Shown here: positions 1 to 9,962 of the stretch, piece by piece
Position numbering within the stretch: position 1 is the stretch's first letter
Layout: every line of letters begins with the position of its first letter
From: Pseudomonadota bacterium
Lineage (GTDB): Bacteria; Pseudomonadota; Alphaproteobacteria; Acetobacterales; Acetobacteraceae
Direction: 5' to 3'
Length of the DNA: 33,313 nucleotides
Assembly (NCBI GenBank): GCA_021805665.1
Contig: JAJZEV010000094.1
Coordinates: 1-33,313 of the forward strand
Notes under the pieces: model-generated
Told to the model about the DNA's origin: nothing
Database searches by the model: none
What the model saw: only the letters and a program-made list of their open reading frames with translations
Program-made: the position numbers and the translations under genes

Positions 1-720
1 ATCCCGCCATCCACCGTGATGGTCTGGCCCGTGATATACGATGCGTCCGGCGAACACAGAAACCGGATCACCGACGCGATTTCCGACGGCTTGCCGAAAC
101 GCTTCAGCGGGATTTCCCGCCGGTACGAATCGCCGCGTTCGGCAATGATCGGATCGGCCATCTTTGTTTCGATGACGCCCGGCGCAACCGCGTTCACCAG
201 CACATCCGGCGCCAGTTTCCGCGACAACGCCCGGGTCAGCCCGACGATCCCGCCCTTCGCCGCCGCATACGGCACACGATCCGCACTGCCGCGCCGGTAA
301 GCGATGGAACTCGCGAAGACGATCCGCGCGGGCTCGCGCCGGTCGAAACGGGTGCTGAACGCCACCGCCATGTCATAGGCATTGGTTAGATTCGCCGCGA
401 TCGCCCGGTTCCACACGCCATGGTCTTCCGGGTCCAGCCCATCCCGCTCGAAAACCCCGGCCAGATGCACCAGCGCATAGACCGGCGCGCCCGCCGCCTC
501 GATCACCCGGGCACATTCCGCGGGCGTGTCCAGCGGCGAGGCGATGGTCGCCAACCGCACCCGCCCCAGGGTCGCCTGCGCACGTTCCAGCGCCGCCTCG
601 TCGATATCGGCCATGATCACATGGCCGCCCTGTTCCATGAACCCGCGAACGGTTTCGATACCGATACCGCCCGCCCCGCCGGTGACGACAATCCGCTTGC
701 CGGTGAATACCGAGGACATC
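1..720 (-). CDS. SDR family oxidoreductase (3' end truncated by window start)
   Basis: Minus-strand reading from ATG at 720: [24 protein letters not shown]..., ending ...YAAAKGG...[11 protein letters not shown]; TGGxGGIG cofactor motif and YxxxK active site. Open to window edge. Confidence 0.88.
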
Positions 721-1600
721 ATGCCACCAGTGCCGGATAATCCAGCGTCGCCATCACCTGCGCCCGGCGCATATAGCGCGGCTCATCCGGCAGATAATCG
801 GCGATCGCATTGTGGACGGTGCCAATATTATCCCACATCAGCACGTCGCCCACCGCCCAGCGGTGCGCATAGAGAAACTCCGCCCGTTCCTGATGCCGAA
901 ACAGATATTCCGTGATCCGGTCGCTCTCGTCGCGCTCCATCCCGTCGATCCACATCGTATAGCCGGGGTTCGCATACAGAATTTTGCGCCCCGTCAGCGG
1001 ATGAACCCGCACCAGGGGCTGCGAAACCGGCGGCTTCCTGCGCTTCTGCTCCTCGGTCAGCGGATTGCGGCGCGATCCGGGGCGAAGGCGCATCACCTCC
1101 CAGAATTTCTCGAAGTCATGGGTCGCGGTGCGGCCTTCGATCTTGTGCTTTATCTCGTCCGGCAATTCGTCATACGCGGCGTGCATGTCGCGGAACTGAG
1201 TCTCGCCCACCGGCTTGCCGTTGCGCATCGGCACCGCCCGGGCATGCAGGATGTTCGCCAGCGCGATGTCCTTGCTATAGGACATATCGGTGTGCCAGCC
1301 CTGCCCGGCGTCGTTCAGACCCACCGGCTTGCCGTCCGCCCCTGTCTGGTTGGACAAGATCATGATCTCGGGAAAGCCCGGCTCATAATACAGATTGGCG
1401 ACGTTCACTTCCAGGTCGCCGAACCGCCTGGCGAAGGCGGCCAGGGCCGGGGTGTCGAAGGTCTGTTTCGGGAAGCACAGCACCCCGTGCCGGCCCAGCG
1501 CCCGCAGCACCGTCCGAAAATCGCCGTCGGACAGCGGCATGCCGAGATCGACGCCCTCTACCCGGGCGCCAAGGGTCTGACCGCTTGGAACGATTTCCAT
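719..1600 (-). CDS. TauD/TfdA-family Fe(II)/2-oxoglutarate dioxygenase
   Basis: [23 protein letters not shown]...GWHTDMSY...[14 protein letters not shown]; HxD...H facial triad. Start chosen at MEIVPSG inside ORF 719..1666; stop overlaps start of the downstream SDR. Confidence 0.88.
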   Translation of the reverse strand: MEIVPSGQTLGARVEGVDLGMPLSDGDFRTVLRALGRHGVLCFPKQTFDTPALAAFARRFGDLEVNVANLYYEPGFPEIMILSNQTGADGKPVGLNDAGQGWHTDMSYSKDIALANILHARAVPMRNGKPVGETQFRDMHAAYDELPDEIKHKIEGRTATHDFEKFWEVMRLRPGSRRNPLTEEQKRRKPPVSQPLVRVHPLTGRKILYANPGYTMWIDGMERDESDRITEYLFRHQERAEFLYAHRWAVGDVLMWDNIGTVHNAIADYLPDEPRYMRRAQVMATLDYPALVA

Positions 1601-1622
1601 GATCGCATCTCCTGTTTCGCCG

Positions 1623-2513
1623 TTATGCCGCCGATGCCGCCAAACGCACAACCGCGGCCACCACATCGTCCGGGTTTTCCCGCGACAGGAAGTGGCCCGC
1701 CAACGGTAACTGCCGACGTTCGATCAGCCCCGTCAGCAGCTTGTCCCGGGGGATCGAACCGGCGGGCGACCCGACCCCGTCGTCTTCCCCGTGCAAGACG
1801 ATTGTCGGGACGGCAATCGTCGGCTGGGCAGCAAGCCGCGCCTCCAGATCGTCGTATGCCGGATCGCCCGCGGCGTTGCCGTAACGATGCCGATAGGACT
1901 GGATCGTTACATCGACAAAATCCGGATTGTCGAAGCTGGCTGTTGTCGCCGCCAGAGTCGCGTCGTCGAATGTCCAGTTCGGCGACCACAGCCGCCACAG
2001 CAGCCGTGTCAGCTCCCCCCGGTTCGCGGTCAGCCCGGCCCGCCCGCGTTCGGTGTGGAAATACCATTGATACCAGTAACGATGTTCCTGCTCCGCGGAC
2101 CCGGGATTGCCCGAGGCCGCGATATCCTGAATCCCGTAACCGGTGATCGCCACCAGCCCGGTCACACGCTCCGGCCAAAGCGCCGCCACCACGCAAGCCG
2201 CCCGGCCGCCCCAGTCGTACCCGGCCAGAATGGCACTTGGTATCCCCAGCGCGTCCATGAAATCGCGCACATCGGCACCCAGCGCGGCCTGCTGCCCGCT
2301 GCGCGGGGTGGCATCGTCCAGAAACCGCGTCGCCCCGAAGCCGCGCAGCCAGGGCACCAGCACCCGGTACCCGGCGGCAGCCAGCGGCGGCACCACATCG
2401 TCATAGTCATGCACATCCGACGGCCAGCCGTGCAGCAGAATGACCACCGGCCCATCCGCCGGCCCGGCCTGACGATAGGCGATCTCCAGCACCGGAGTCC
2501 GAACGGTGTTCAT
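1623..2513 (-). CDS. alpha/beta hydrolase, epoxide hydrolase-like
   Basis: MNTVRTPVLEIAYRQAGPADGPVVILLHGWPSDVHDYDDVV...GYDWGGRAA...HGEDDGVG...GHFLSRENP; HGWP oxyanion motif, nucleophile D in GYDWGG. Confidence 0.85.
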   Translation of the reverse strand: MNTVRTPVLEIAYRQAGPADGPVVILLHGWPSDVHDYDDVVPPLAAAGYRVLVPWLRGFGATRFLDDATPRSGQQAALGADVRDFMDALGIPSAILAGYDWGGRAACVVAALWPERVTGLVAITGYGIQDIAASGNPGSAEQEHRYWYQWYFHTERGRAGLTANRGELTRLLWRLWSPNWTFDDATLAATTASFDNPDFVDVTIQSYRHRYGNAAGDPAYDDLEARLAAQPTIAVPTIVLHGEDDGVGSPAGSIPRDKLLTGLIERRQLPLAGHFLSRENPDDVVAAVVRLAASAA

Positions 2514-2515
2514 CG

Positions 2516-3238
2516 TCAGTATGCCAAAAACCCGCCGTCCACCGGCAAGGTAACGCCGGTGACATAGCGCGCGAGGTCGGAGGCCAGAAACACCGCCGGC
2601 CCGGCGATATCCGCCGGTTCCCCCAGCCGTCCCAATGGAATGCGCTGGGCGAAGTTGGCCATGTAATCGGGGTTTTGCCGAGCGTCGGCGTTCAGGGGGG
2701 TGGCGATCATGCCGGGGCCGATGGCGTTCACGCGCACGCCCCGCGGCGACAGCTCGATCGCCAGCGCCTTGGTCAGCGCCCGCACACCGCCCTTCGACGC
2801 GGTGTACGCCGCCGAGTTCGGCAGTGCCACGAACGATTGGATCGATCCGATATTGATCACCGATCCTTTCGTCGCCTTCAACTGCTCCAGGAACGCCGTC
2901 ACCATGTTGTATGGGCCATCCAGATTGATCGCCATCGTCGCGTCCCAATCCTGGCGTGCGGTGCCGGATTCCAGCTTGCCGCGGCGGATGATGCCCGCAT
3001 TGTTCACCAGCACCGAAACCGGCCCCACCTTCGCCGCCAGCGCATCGCACGCCGCGCGGTCGGAGACATCCAGAACGTAGTATTCGCCGCCGGTTTCCGC
3101 CGCCACCCGCGCCGCGCCGGCTTCATTGACGTCGGCAACGATCACCCGGGCACCGTTTTCGGCGAAAGCCTTGGCGATACCCTCGCCGATGCCCGAACCG
3201 CCGCCTGTCACCAGGGCCAGCTTTCCTTGCAACAACAT
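2516..3238 (-). CDS. SDR family oxidoreductase
   Basis: MLLQGKLALVTGGGSGIGEGIAKAF...NNAG...YTASKGG...VDGGFLAY. Confidence 0.92.
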   Translation of the reverse strand: MLLQGKLALVTGGGSGIGEGIAKAFAENGARVIVADVNEAGAARVAAETGGEYYVLDVSDRAACDALAAKVGPVSVLVNNAGIIRRGKLESGTARQDWDATMAINLDGPYNMVTAFLEQLKATKGSVINIGSIQSFVALPNSAAYTASKGGVRALTKALAIELSPRGVRVNAIGPGMIATPLNADARQNPDYMANFAQRIPLGRLGEPADIAGPAVFLASDLARYVTGVTLPVDGGFLAY

Positions 3239-3239
3239 G

Positions 3240-4040
3240 TCAGTTCACCGCGACTTGGGTCACTGCGCCGCCGGTCGCCGTCCGCCCGCCATCCACTACA
3301 TACTGCGCGCCGGTAATGTTGGACGCGAGGTCGGAGGACAGGAAAATCACCAGATTGGCGACTTCCTCGGCCGTGCCATAGCGCCCCAGCGGAATCGCGG
3401 ACTGATACCGGGCGCCGACAGCGCCAGGATCGTTGGGGTTCAACATCGTCTGCAAGGACTGGATCATCCGCGTATCGATCGGGCCGGGGCAGATGCAGTT
3501 GACCCGGATGCCCATGCGCGCGACCTCGCCCGAGGCCGACTTGGTCAACCCGATGACCGCGTGCTTGGACGCGACATAGGCCGGCATTCCCGGTGTGCCG
3601 ACCAGCCCCGCAATCGAAGCGGTGTTCACCACCGAACCGCGTCCCTGCCGGATCATGACCGGCAACACATGCCGCATGCCCAGGAACACGCCCTTCACGT
3701 TCACCGACATAACCCGGTCGAACATATCCTCATCGTATTCGTGCGTCGGCGCGACGCTGCCTTCGATACCGGCGTTGTTATGGAAGCAGTCGATGGCGCC
3801 ATACTTGTCCAGCGCGACCTTCACATAATTCTGCACATCGGCGGTTTGGGTCACATCGGCGGCAACGAAATGCGCTTCGCCGCCCTGCTGGCGCAATATG
3901 CCGGCGGTTGCTTCGCCCGCCGCCTGGTCGCGATCCACAATGACGACCTTGGCGCCCCGGCTGGAGAATCCCAGCGCCACCGCCCGGCCAATGCCGTTGC
4001 CCGCGCCCGTGATCAGGGCGACTTTTCCATGGAAGTCCAT
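3240..4040 (-). CDS. SDR family oxidoreductase
   Basis: MDFHGKVALITGAGNGIGRAVALGF...NNAGIEG...YVASKHAV...VDGGRTATGG. Confidence 0.92.
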   Translation of the reverse strand: MDFHGKVALITGAGNGIGRAVALGFSSRGAKVVIVDRDQAAGEATAGILRQQGGEAHFVAADVTQTADVQNYVKVALDKYGAIDCFHNNAGIEGSVAPTHEYDEDMFDRVMSVNVKGVFLGMRHVLPVMIRQGRGSVVNTASIAGLVGTPGMPAYVASKHAVIGLTKSASGEVARMGIRVNCICPGPIDTRMIQSLQTMLNPNDPGAVGARYQSAIPLGRYGTAEEVANLVIFLSSDLASNITGAQYVVDGGRTATGGAVTQVAVN

Positions 4041-4143
4041 CGTTTCCTCGCATCCTTGTTGGTATTGCGAGGCAGACTAGACCATCCATGCGCCGACGGG
4101 AATTGTGTTCAAAACAGCCAGCACCACTGCCCGCCGCGACCGC

Positions 4144-4338
4144 TCATGCTCGGCGGAGCTGCGCCTCATCGACCACGCGTTCGTGGTTGTCCAGCGCGCA
4201 CTTGGCGCGATACTGGCAGCCCTGGCTGGACACCGGCATCCTGCGAACGATGGTGTAGATACCGGGGCGAACATTGACGTTGGAACTGTTCGTCATCAGC
4301 GCGACTTTGTCGCCTGTCGTGAACTTGTAGTCGGTCAA
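4144..4338 (-). CDS. small conserved hypothetical protein, 64 aa, TTG start
   Basis: (M)TDYKFTTGDKVALMTNSSNVNVRPGIYTIVRRMPVSSQGCQYRAKCALDNHERVVDEAQLRRA; TTG start preceded on the minus strand by GGGAGGTGGC (Shine-Dalgarno). Confidence 0.65.
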   Translation of the reverse strand: MTDYKFTTGDKVALMTNSSNVNVRPGIYTIVRRMPVSSQGCQYRAKCALDNHERVVDEAQLRRA

Positions 4339-4357
4339 TCGCCACCTCCCGGTTGAA

Positions 4358-4386
4358 ACAAAAAAGGCGGCGCATGATGCGCCGCC
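4358..4386 (-). terminator. Rho-independent terminator downstream of the cold-shock gene
   Basis: Plus strand ...AAAAAAGGCGGCGCATGATGCGCCGCC: perfect GGCGGCGCAT/ATGCGCCGCC stem followed by a T run on the minus strand. Confidence 0.85.
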
Positions 4387-4393
4387 CCAGATG

Positions 4394-4600
4394 TCAGCCC
4401 GCCTGAAGGTTGACGGCCGAGGTTTTACCCTGCTGCCCACGCTCCAATTCGAAGCTGATCGTCTGACCCTCATTCAGGGTCTTCATCCCGGCGCGCTCAA
4501 CGGCCGAAATGTGGACGAACACGTCCTTGGAGCCGTCTGCCGGCTGAATGAAACCAAAACCCTTCTGGGGGTTGAACCACTTAACTGTACCTGAAGCCAC
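4394..4600 (-). CDS. cold-shock protein (CspA family)
   Basis: GTG start; [71 protein letters not shown]1 KGFGFI and RNP2 VFVHIS. Confidence 0.96.
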   Translation of the reverse strand: MASGTVKWFNPQKGFGFIQPADGSKDVFVHISAVERAGMKTLNEGQTISFELERGQQGKTSAVNLQAG

Positions 4601-4686
4601 GTGAAGTCTCCGCAACTGGCCAAATCCCGCGCACATGCGGGATATCTTACTTTTCAATTGGGGAGAGAACGGCGCGTCGCGGTGCG

Positions 4687-4692
4687 ATTATA
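4687..4692 (-). promoter_or_regulatory. candidate -10 element for the cold-shock gene
   Basis: Exact TATAAT on the minus strand about 87 nt upstream of the GTG; no good -35 found. Confidence 0.35.
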
Positions 4693-4822
4693 CATCACAG
4701 GGCGGAGCGAAATAGGGATCTTGCCCCGGCTGAAAAGTTCAGCCGTCCAGCGTTCATACAGGACCTGCCCCCAATAAGACAGCACTTTGTTGGCCGAATT
4801 GTAACGCGATACGCCGAGCCCC

Positions 4823-4847
4823 AAAAAAACACCGTCACGTATCGGTG
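4823..4847 (-). terminator. Putative Rho-independent terminator at the end of the sox operon
   Basis: Minus strand CACCGATACGTGACGGTGTTTTTTT: 5-bp stem plus T7, overlapping the stop codon. Confidence 0.6.
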
Positions 4848-7800
4848 ACCACCGGATCCGCGAGCTCCAACCGAGCCTGTTCCAGACAGTCCCAGACGTA
4901 AGAAACATACGACCGTGCCACATCGAGGTGGAACAGATCACCCGCGACCCGCCAAAGCACCACCGGAACCTTGCCCAAAAGCGTCCGCGTACACATGCCA
5001 ACCGGAAACGCCGCCAGATCCAGGTCCAGCGCACAAAATGCGTTCAAACACCATGCGGCGGCCGATCCCGCCAGTTCGATCGTGCGCGTGGCATGCGACA
5101 CATCGACCACACTGACCGGATGCCCCGCCGCCGCCTTCAGCGCCTCGGCCCGCAGATCTCCGGCATCGTCCGGTGCCACGATCAACCATTCATCCGGTCC
5201 CAACCACAACGCCGCCCGGTCGCGGGCGATCACAGACCGATTCGGTACCGTCGGCAGCAACACCCCGCTAGCCAAGCCAATGCCCGTCGCCGCCGGCCCG
5301 CCAGCCCGGATCGCCAGCCGGGTCGTCGGGGCTAGAACCGTCAGCCGAACAGAAGCGGCTGGCCGGCAGGTTGGCGCCCGCCAGGGCCGCGGCGGCAATA
5401 AAGGCTCCGCCGCCACCGGCTGAACCGGCCGCGCTTTCAGCCGCTGACCCGGCTTATCGATAAACACCGGATCGACAACGGTTACCGCGATATCGCCCCG
5501 CGGCATCCGCACGGACAGCGTTGCACCGATCCGCGCCCGGCCGCCGGCAATCGACGCCAACGCGAAACCCCGCCCCAGAGCGGGACTGAAATAAGAGGAG
5601 GTCACATGGCCCAGACTCGCCACCGCCCCGTCGCCTGCCACCTGCGCGCCCTCCTCCAGCACCACGGCCGGATCGCTCGGCAGCAACCCGACCAACTGCT
5701 TGCGGTTCGGCCGCTTCATGTCAGGCAGCGACAAAGACCGCCGGCCGACGAAATCCCCGGCCGCGATCGTCCATGCCAACCCCGCGTCGTCCGGCGTGAC
5801 GGTTCCGTCGGTGTCCTGCCCGACGACGATGTAGCCTTTCTCCGCGCGCAGCACATGCATCGCGTCGGTGCCATACGGGGTCACGCCGCGCTGGAGGAAG
5901 GTATCCCACACGCGCTGCGCCTGATCCGGCGGCACGTTCAGTTCGAACCCCGCCTCCCCGGTGAAGCTCACCCGGAACAGGCGCAGCGGAATGTCGCGGA
6001 TATGGCCATCCCGCACGCTCATATGCGGCATCGGCCCAAGGTCGATATCCGGGATGAACGGCGCCAGCACCTCCGCCGACCGCGGCCCCTGCACCGCGAT
6101 CACCGCCCATTGTTCGGTGATCGAGGTCAGCCAGACCCGTAAGCCGGGGAATTCGGTTTGCAGGTAATCTTCCATGTGGTGCAACACGAAGGCCGCATCG
6201 GCGGTCGTGGTTGTCACATGAAACCGATCGGCGGTCAGCCGGGCGACGATGCCGTCGTCGCGGATGAAACCATCCTCCCCGGTCAGCACCGCATAGCGGC
6301 AGCGCCCGGGCACCAGGCCGGTGAAATCGCCAGTGTAGATCAGACTCAGGAACGCCGCCGCATCGGGTCCGGCAACCTCGATCTTGCCCAGCGTGCTGGC
6401 ATCCAGCATGCCGGCTTCGTTGCGGACAGCCAGACATTCCCGCACCGTGGCCGCTTCGGCGGTTTCGTTGCCCACCGGATAGCAGCGCGCGCGTTTCCAG
6501 GTGCCGGCATCCTCCAGAACCACACCCGCCGCCGCGATGGGCGGCAGCCTGACGGGCGCGAACAACGCCCCCCTGGCAACACCGGCAAAGGCGCCGAACG
6601 TGACCGGTGTGTACGGCGGGCGGAACGTGGTCAGACCGACCGCCTGCATGTCCTGCCCGGTCAGGGCCGCCATGGTGGCCAGGGCGTTCAGGTTGGAGGT
6701 CTTGCCCTGGTCGGTGGCCATCCCCGCCGTGGTGTAGCGCTTCGTATGCTCGATCGAAACGAAACCCTCGGCGGCGGCGATGGCCAGGTCCTTGGTCGTG
6801 ACATCGTTCTGGAAATCCACGAACGCCGACCGGTGCGGCTTGGCCGCGGCCGGTGGCCGTCCATGCGCCAGCGCCGGCATCCCGGCCACGGCGAAACGCC
6901 GCGGCTCGCTGCCCCCGGCCTCGGTCCCGTCGCGCAGGCAGGCAGCCAGGTCGAACACCCCGGCACAGGCCCCGACCGCACCTTCCGACGGCAGACAGGT
7001 GCCGGAGCCGGCATCGAACACAAGCTGCCCGCGCGACTGGCTGAACAGATGCACCGACGGAGTCCACCCGCCCGACATCAGGATCGTATCGCAAGGAATG
7101 ACGCCTGTGCCGTCGGACAGCTTGGCGGAATGGACGCGCGACCGGCCCTCGGTCCCGGCGATCGTCTGGCCGGCGCGGATCGCGATCCCCAGCGCGCGCG
7201 CCGCCTGAACCGCCTCGCCATCCACCCGGGTCCGGCTATCGACGATACCGGCGATTTCGGTTCCCGCCGCGTGCAGATCGATCGCGGCGCGGTAGGCGCT
7301 GTCATTGTCGGTGGCGATCACGATCCGCCCGCCCACCTTTACGCCATAACGGTGCAGATACGTTCGCGCCGCCCCGGCCAGCATGATGCCGGGACGGTCG
7401 TTGCCGGGAAACACCAGCGGCCGTTCGATCGCACCGGTTGCCAGCACCACTCGTTCGGCCCGCACCTGCCACAACCGCTCCCGCGGCAAGGTCCCGTCCA
7501 GCTGCGCCAGATGATCGGTGACGCGTTCCAGCAGCCCGATCGTGTTGCCGGGATACCACCCGAACGCGGTCGTGCGGGGCAGCAGAGTGACCGACCCGCC
7601 CAGCGTGGCGATCGCCTCGCGCACCCAGTCCGGCGCGGGCCAGCCGTCGATCGTGACGCCGGGTTCGTCCAGCAGCGAACCGCCCGGTTCGGCCTGCTCA
7701 TCGCACAGGATCACCCGGGCACCGGTCGCCGAGGCCCCCAATGCGGCCGCCAGACCAGCCGGTCCGCCGCCGACGATCAGCACGTCGCAATGGCCGTACC

Positions 7801-8299
7801 GGTGCGAATACCGATCCGGATCGGCTTCTTCCGGCGCCCTGCCCAGCCCGGCCGCTCGGCGGATCAGCGGCTCATAGACACGCCGCCAGAACGACGGCGG
7901 CCACATGAAGCTTTTGTAGTAGAACCCGGCCGAAATCAGCGGCGCGGCCAGTCCCGCCGCTGCCCCCAGATCGAAACGCAACGACGGGAAGCGGTTCTGG
8001 CTGCGGGCGGTCAGCCCGTCGTACAGCTCGATCGCGGTCGCCCGCAGGTTGGGCGTGATCCGCCCCGGCCCGCGGTCGATCGCGACCAGCGCGTTCGGTT
8101 CCTCCGACCCCGCCGACAGGATGCCGCGCGGGCGGTGATACTTGAACGACCGCCCAACCAGATGCACATCGTTGGCCAGCAGCGCGGAGGCCAGCGTATC
8201 GCCGGCATAACCCTCGTACGGCTGTCCATCGAAACTAAAACGAACCGGTCGGCCGCGATCGACACGCCCGCCCGCCGCGGTTCGGAACGGCTGGGTCAT
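4835..8299 (-). CDS. soxA: sarcosine oxidase subunit alpha with C-terminal gamma-subunit-like domain (apparent SoxA-SoxG fusion)
   Basis: MTQPFRTAAGGRVDRGRPVRFSFDGQPYEGYAGDTLASALLANDVHLVGRSFKYHRPRGI...CDVLIVGGGPAGLAAAL...GcvT-like C-domain; then RLTVLAPTTRLAIRAGG...DRAALWLGPDEWLIVAPDDA...VSVVDVSHATRTIELAGSAAAWCLNAFCALDLDLAAFPVGMCTRTLLGKVPVVLWR, which looks like SoxG. One uninterrupted frame of 1154 aa. Confidence 0.9.
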   Translation of the reverse strand: MTQPFRTAAGGRVDRGRPVRFSFDGQPYEGYAGDTLASALLANDVHLVGRSFKYHRPRGILSAGSEEPNALVAIDRGPGRITPNLRATAIELYDGLTARSQNRFPSLRFDLGAAAGLAAPLISAGFYYKSFMWPPSFWRRVYEPLIRRAAGLGRAPEEADPDRYSHRYGHCDVLIVGGGPAGLAAALGASATGARVILCDEQAEPGGSLLDEPGVTIDGWPAPDWVREAIATLGGSVTLLPRTTAFGWYPGNTIGLLERVTDHLAQLDGTLPRERLWQVRAERVVLATGAIERPLVFPGNDRPGIMLAGAARTYLHRYGVKVGGRIVIATDNDSAYRAAIDLHAAGTEIAGIVDSRTRVDGEAVQAARALGIAIRAGQTIAGTEGRSRVHSAKLSDGTGVIPCDTILMSGGWTPSVHLFSQSRGQLVFDAGSGTCLPSEGAVGACAGVFDLAACLRDGTEAGGSEPRRFAVAGMPALAHGRPPAAAKPHRSAFVDFQNDVTTKDLAIAAAEGFVSIEHTKRYTTAGMATDQGKTSNLNALATMAALTGQDMQAVGLTTFRPPYTPVTFGAFAGVARGALFAPVRLPPIAAAGVVLEDAGTWKRARCYPVGNETAEAATVRECLAVRNEAGMLDASTLGKIEVAGPDAAAFLSLIYTGDFTGLVPGRCRYAVLTGEDGFIRDDGIVARLTADRFHVTTTTADAAFVLHHMEDYLQTEFPGLRVWLTSITEQWAVIAVQGPRSAEVLAPFIPDIDLGPMPHMSVRDGHIRDIPLRLFRVSFTGEAGFELNVPPDQAQRVWDTFLQRGVTPYGTDAMHVLRAEKGYIVVGQDTDGTVTPDDAGLAWTIAAGDFVGRRSLSLPDMKRPNRKQLVGLLPSDPAVVLEEGAQVAGDGAVASLGHVTSSYFSPALGRGFALASIAGGRARIGATLSVRMPRGDIAVTVVDPVFIDKPGQRLKARPVQPVAAEPLLPPRPWRAPTCRPAASVRLTVLAPTTRLAIRAGGPAATGIGLASGVLLPTVPNRSVIARDRAALWLGPDEWLIVAPDDAGDLRAEALKAAAGHPVSVVDVSHATRTIELAGSAAAWCLNAFCALDLDLAAFPVGMCTRTLLGKVPVVLWRVAGDLFHLDVARSYVSYVWDCLEQARLELADPVVTDT

Positions 8300-8333
8300 C
8301 GACGGCACCGGCCATCGGGACAAGGAATGCCGC

Positions 8334-8603
8334 TCACGCCACCGCCTCGCCGGGTTTGTGGGTCGAGGCGATCCGGTCGGTGACGGTATCCCGCACGCAG
8401 GTGAAAAACCGGCCGCAGCCATGCAGGTGGCGCCAGCGTTCCACATGCCGCCCCTTGGGATTGTCGCGCAGATGAAGGTAGGCGCCCCAAGCGGCATCGC
8501 TGACCGCCGCCGGATCCGCCGGCCGGATCACACCGGCCTGACCGCCATAGCGGAACTCGTTTTCCGGACGCGGTCCGCACCAGGGGCAGGGAATCCGCAG
8601 CAT
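8334..8603 (-). CDS. soxD: sarcosine oxidase subunit delta
   Basis: [76 protein letters not shown]; start overlaps soxB stop. Confidence 0.94.
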   Translation of the reverse strand: MLRIPCPWCGPRPENEFRYGGQAGVIRPADPAAVSDAAWGAYLHLRDNPKGRHVERWRHLHGCGRFFTCVRDTVTDRIASTHKPGEAVA

Positions 8604-9880
8604 CAGTGCGCCACCGCCGCGGCGGCGGCTTCGTCGATCATGCGTCCGGTGGCGAAACGATCCAGGCTGAACGGCGCGGCGATCGGATGCGGCTGCCCGC
8701 TGGCCAGCGTCGCGGCGAAGATATGGCCCGAACCCGGCGTGGCTTTGAACCCGCCGGTACCCCAGCCGCAGTTCACGAACAGCCCCGGTACCGGGGTCAG
8801 CCCGATAATCGGAGACCGATCCGGGGTCGTATCGACAATCCCGCCCCAGTTGCGCAGCATCCGCAGCCGGCGGAACCGGGGGAACATCTCGCAAATGGCT
8901 TCCAGCGTTTCGCAGGCAATGTGCAGCCCGCCGGCCTGGCTGTACGACGTATAGGCGTCCGTTCCGGCCCCGATCACCAGTTCGCCCTTGTCGGACTGAG
9001 AGATATACGCATGCACGGTGTTGGACATCACCACGCAGGGCATAACCGGCTTCACCGGCTCACTGACCAACGCTTGCAGCGAAAACGATTCCAGCGGCAT
9101 CCGCACGCCCGCCATCGCCATCAGCACGCTGGTATGGCCGGCCGCGGCCACGCCGATGCGCGCCGCGCCGATCGGCCCGCGCGTGGTTTCGACGCCCACC
9201 GCCGCACCCGCCGCATCTCGCACGATCCCGGTGACAGCACAATTCTGGATGATGTCCACACCCATGGCGGAGGCCGCCCTGGCATAGCCCCAGGCGACGG
9301 CGTCGTGACGGGCGACTCCGCCGCGGCGTTGCAGGGCGGCACCCAGAACCGGGTAACGGGCATCCGGCCCGATATGCAACGGCGGACAGAACGCCTTGGC
9401 CTGCGCCGGGGTCAGCCATTCGTTATCGATGCCTTGCAGCCGGTTGGCATGCACATGGCGCTTGAACACCTGCACATCGTGGTGGTTATGCGCCAGCATC
9501 AGCACACCGCGCGCCGAATACATCGTGTTGTAGTTCAGCTCCCGCGACAGGTTTTCCCACAGCTTCAGCGCGTGTTCGTACAGCGCGGCACTTTCCGGCT
9601 GCAGGTAGTTGGACCGGATGATCGTAGTGTTCCGTCCGGTGTTGCCGCCGCCAAGCCAGCCCTTGTCCAGCACGGCGATGTCGCGAATGCCGAATTCCTT
9701 GGCCAGATAGTAGGCCGTCGCCAGCCCGTGCCCGCCGGCCCCCACGATCACCACGTCGTACGACGCCTTCGGCTGCGCGTCCCGCCACTGCCTCGCCCAG
9801 GTCTTTCCAGCCCCGTGCCGCAGCAGGGACAGAAAAGAGAATCGTGCCGCTTCGCCTGTCACGCGCCCTTCCTGCCACAC
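8603..9880 (-). CDS. soxB: sarcosine oxidase subunit beta
   Basis: ...[79 protein letters not shown]...; FAD-binding Rossmann motif. Exact start may be internal (GTG at VTGEAARF). Confidence 0.95.
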   Translation of the reverse strand: MWQEGRVTGEAARFSFLSLLRHGAGKTWARQWRDAQPKASYDVVIVGAGGHGLATAYYLAKEFGIRDIAVLDKGWLGGGNTGRNTTIIRSNYLQPESAALYEHALKLWENLSRELNYNTMYSARGVLMLAHNHHDVQVFKRHVHANRLQGIDNEWLTPAQAKAFCPPLHIGPDARYPVLGAALQRRGGVARHDAVAWGYARAASAMGVDIIQNCAVTGIVRDAAGAAVGVETTRGPIGAARIGVAAAGHTSVLMAMAGVRMPLESFSLQALVSEPVKPVMPCVVMSNTVHAYISQSDKGELVIGAGTDAYTSYSQAGGLHIACETLEAICEMFPRFRRLRMLRNWGGIVDTTPDRSPIIGLTPVPGLFVNCGWGTGGFKATPGSGHIFAATLASGQPHPIAAPFSLDRFATGRMIDEAAAAAVAH

Positions 9881-9962
9881 CGCACGCCCGGCGGAAAGCC
9901 GCGAGCCTTCCGCCCCGCCCCACCCGGCGCTATACCGGAGTCACAAACGGGGGATGAGACGC

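Noticed and set aside
812-2146. 444-aa plus-strand ORF
   Set aside because: Antisense to the TauD dioxygenase and alpha/beta hydrolase; shadow frame.
4654-5034. 126-aa minus-strand ORF upstream of csp
   Set aside because: Overlaps the soxA 3' end out of frame and the csp leader; Trp/Arg-rich, no recognisable family.
6158-8383. 741-aa plus-strand ORF
   Set aside because: Fully antisense to soxA; Arg/Gly/Pro/Gln-rich shadow translation typical of high-GC DNA.
8783-8796. Perfect 14-bp palindrome CCCCGGTACCGGGG
   Set aside because: Inside the soxB coding region (TPVPG); explained by GC-rich codons, no second copy or promoter context noticed.
9890-9914. Inverted repeat GGCGGAA...TTCCGCC between soxB and the GMC gene
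   Set aside because: Short arms with a wide spacer in GC-rich DNA; could be operator or leader structure, but not enough support.
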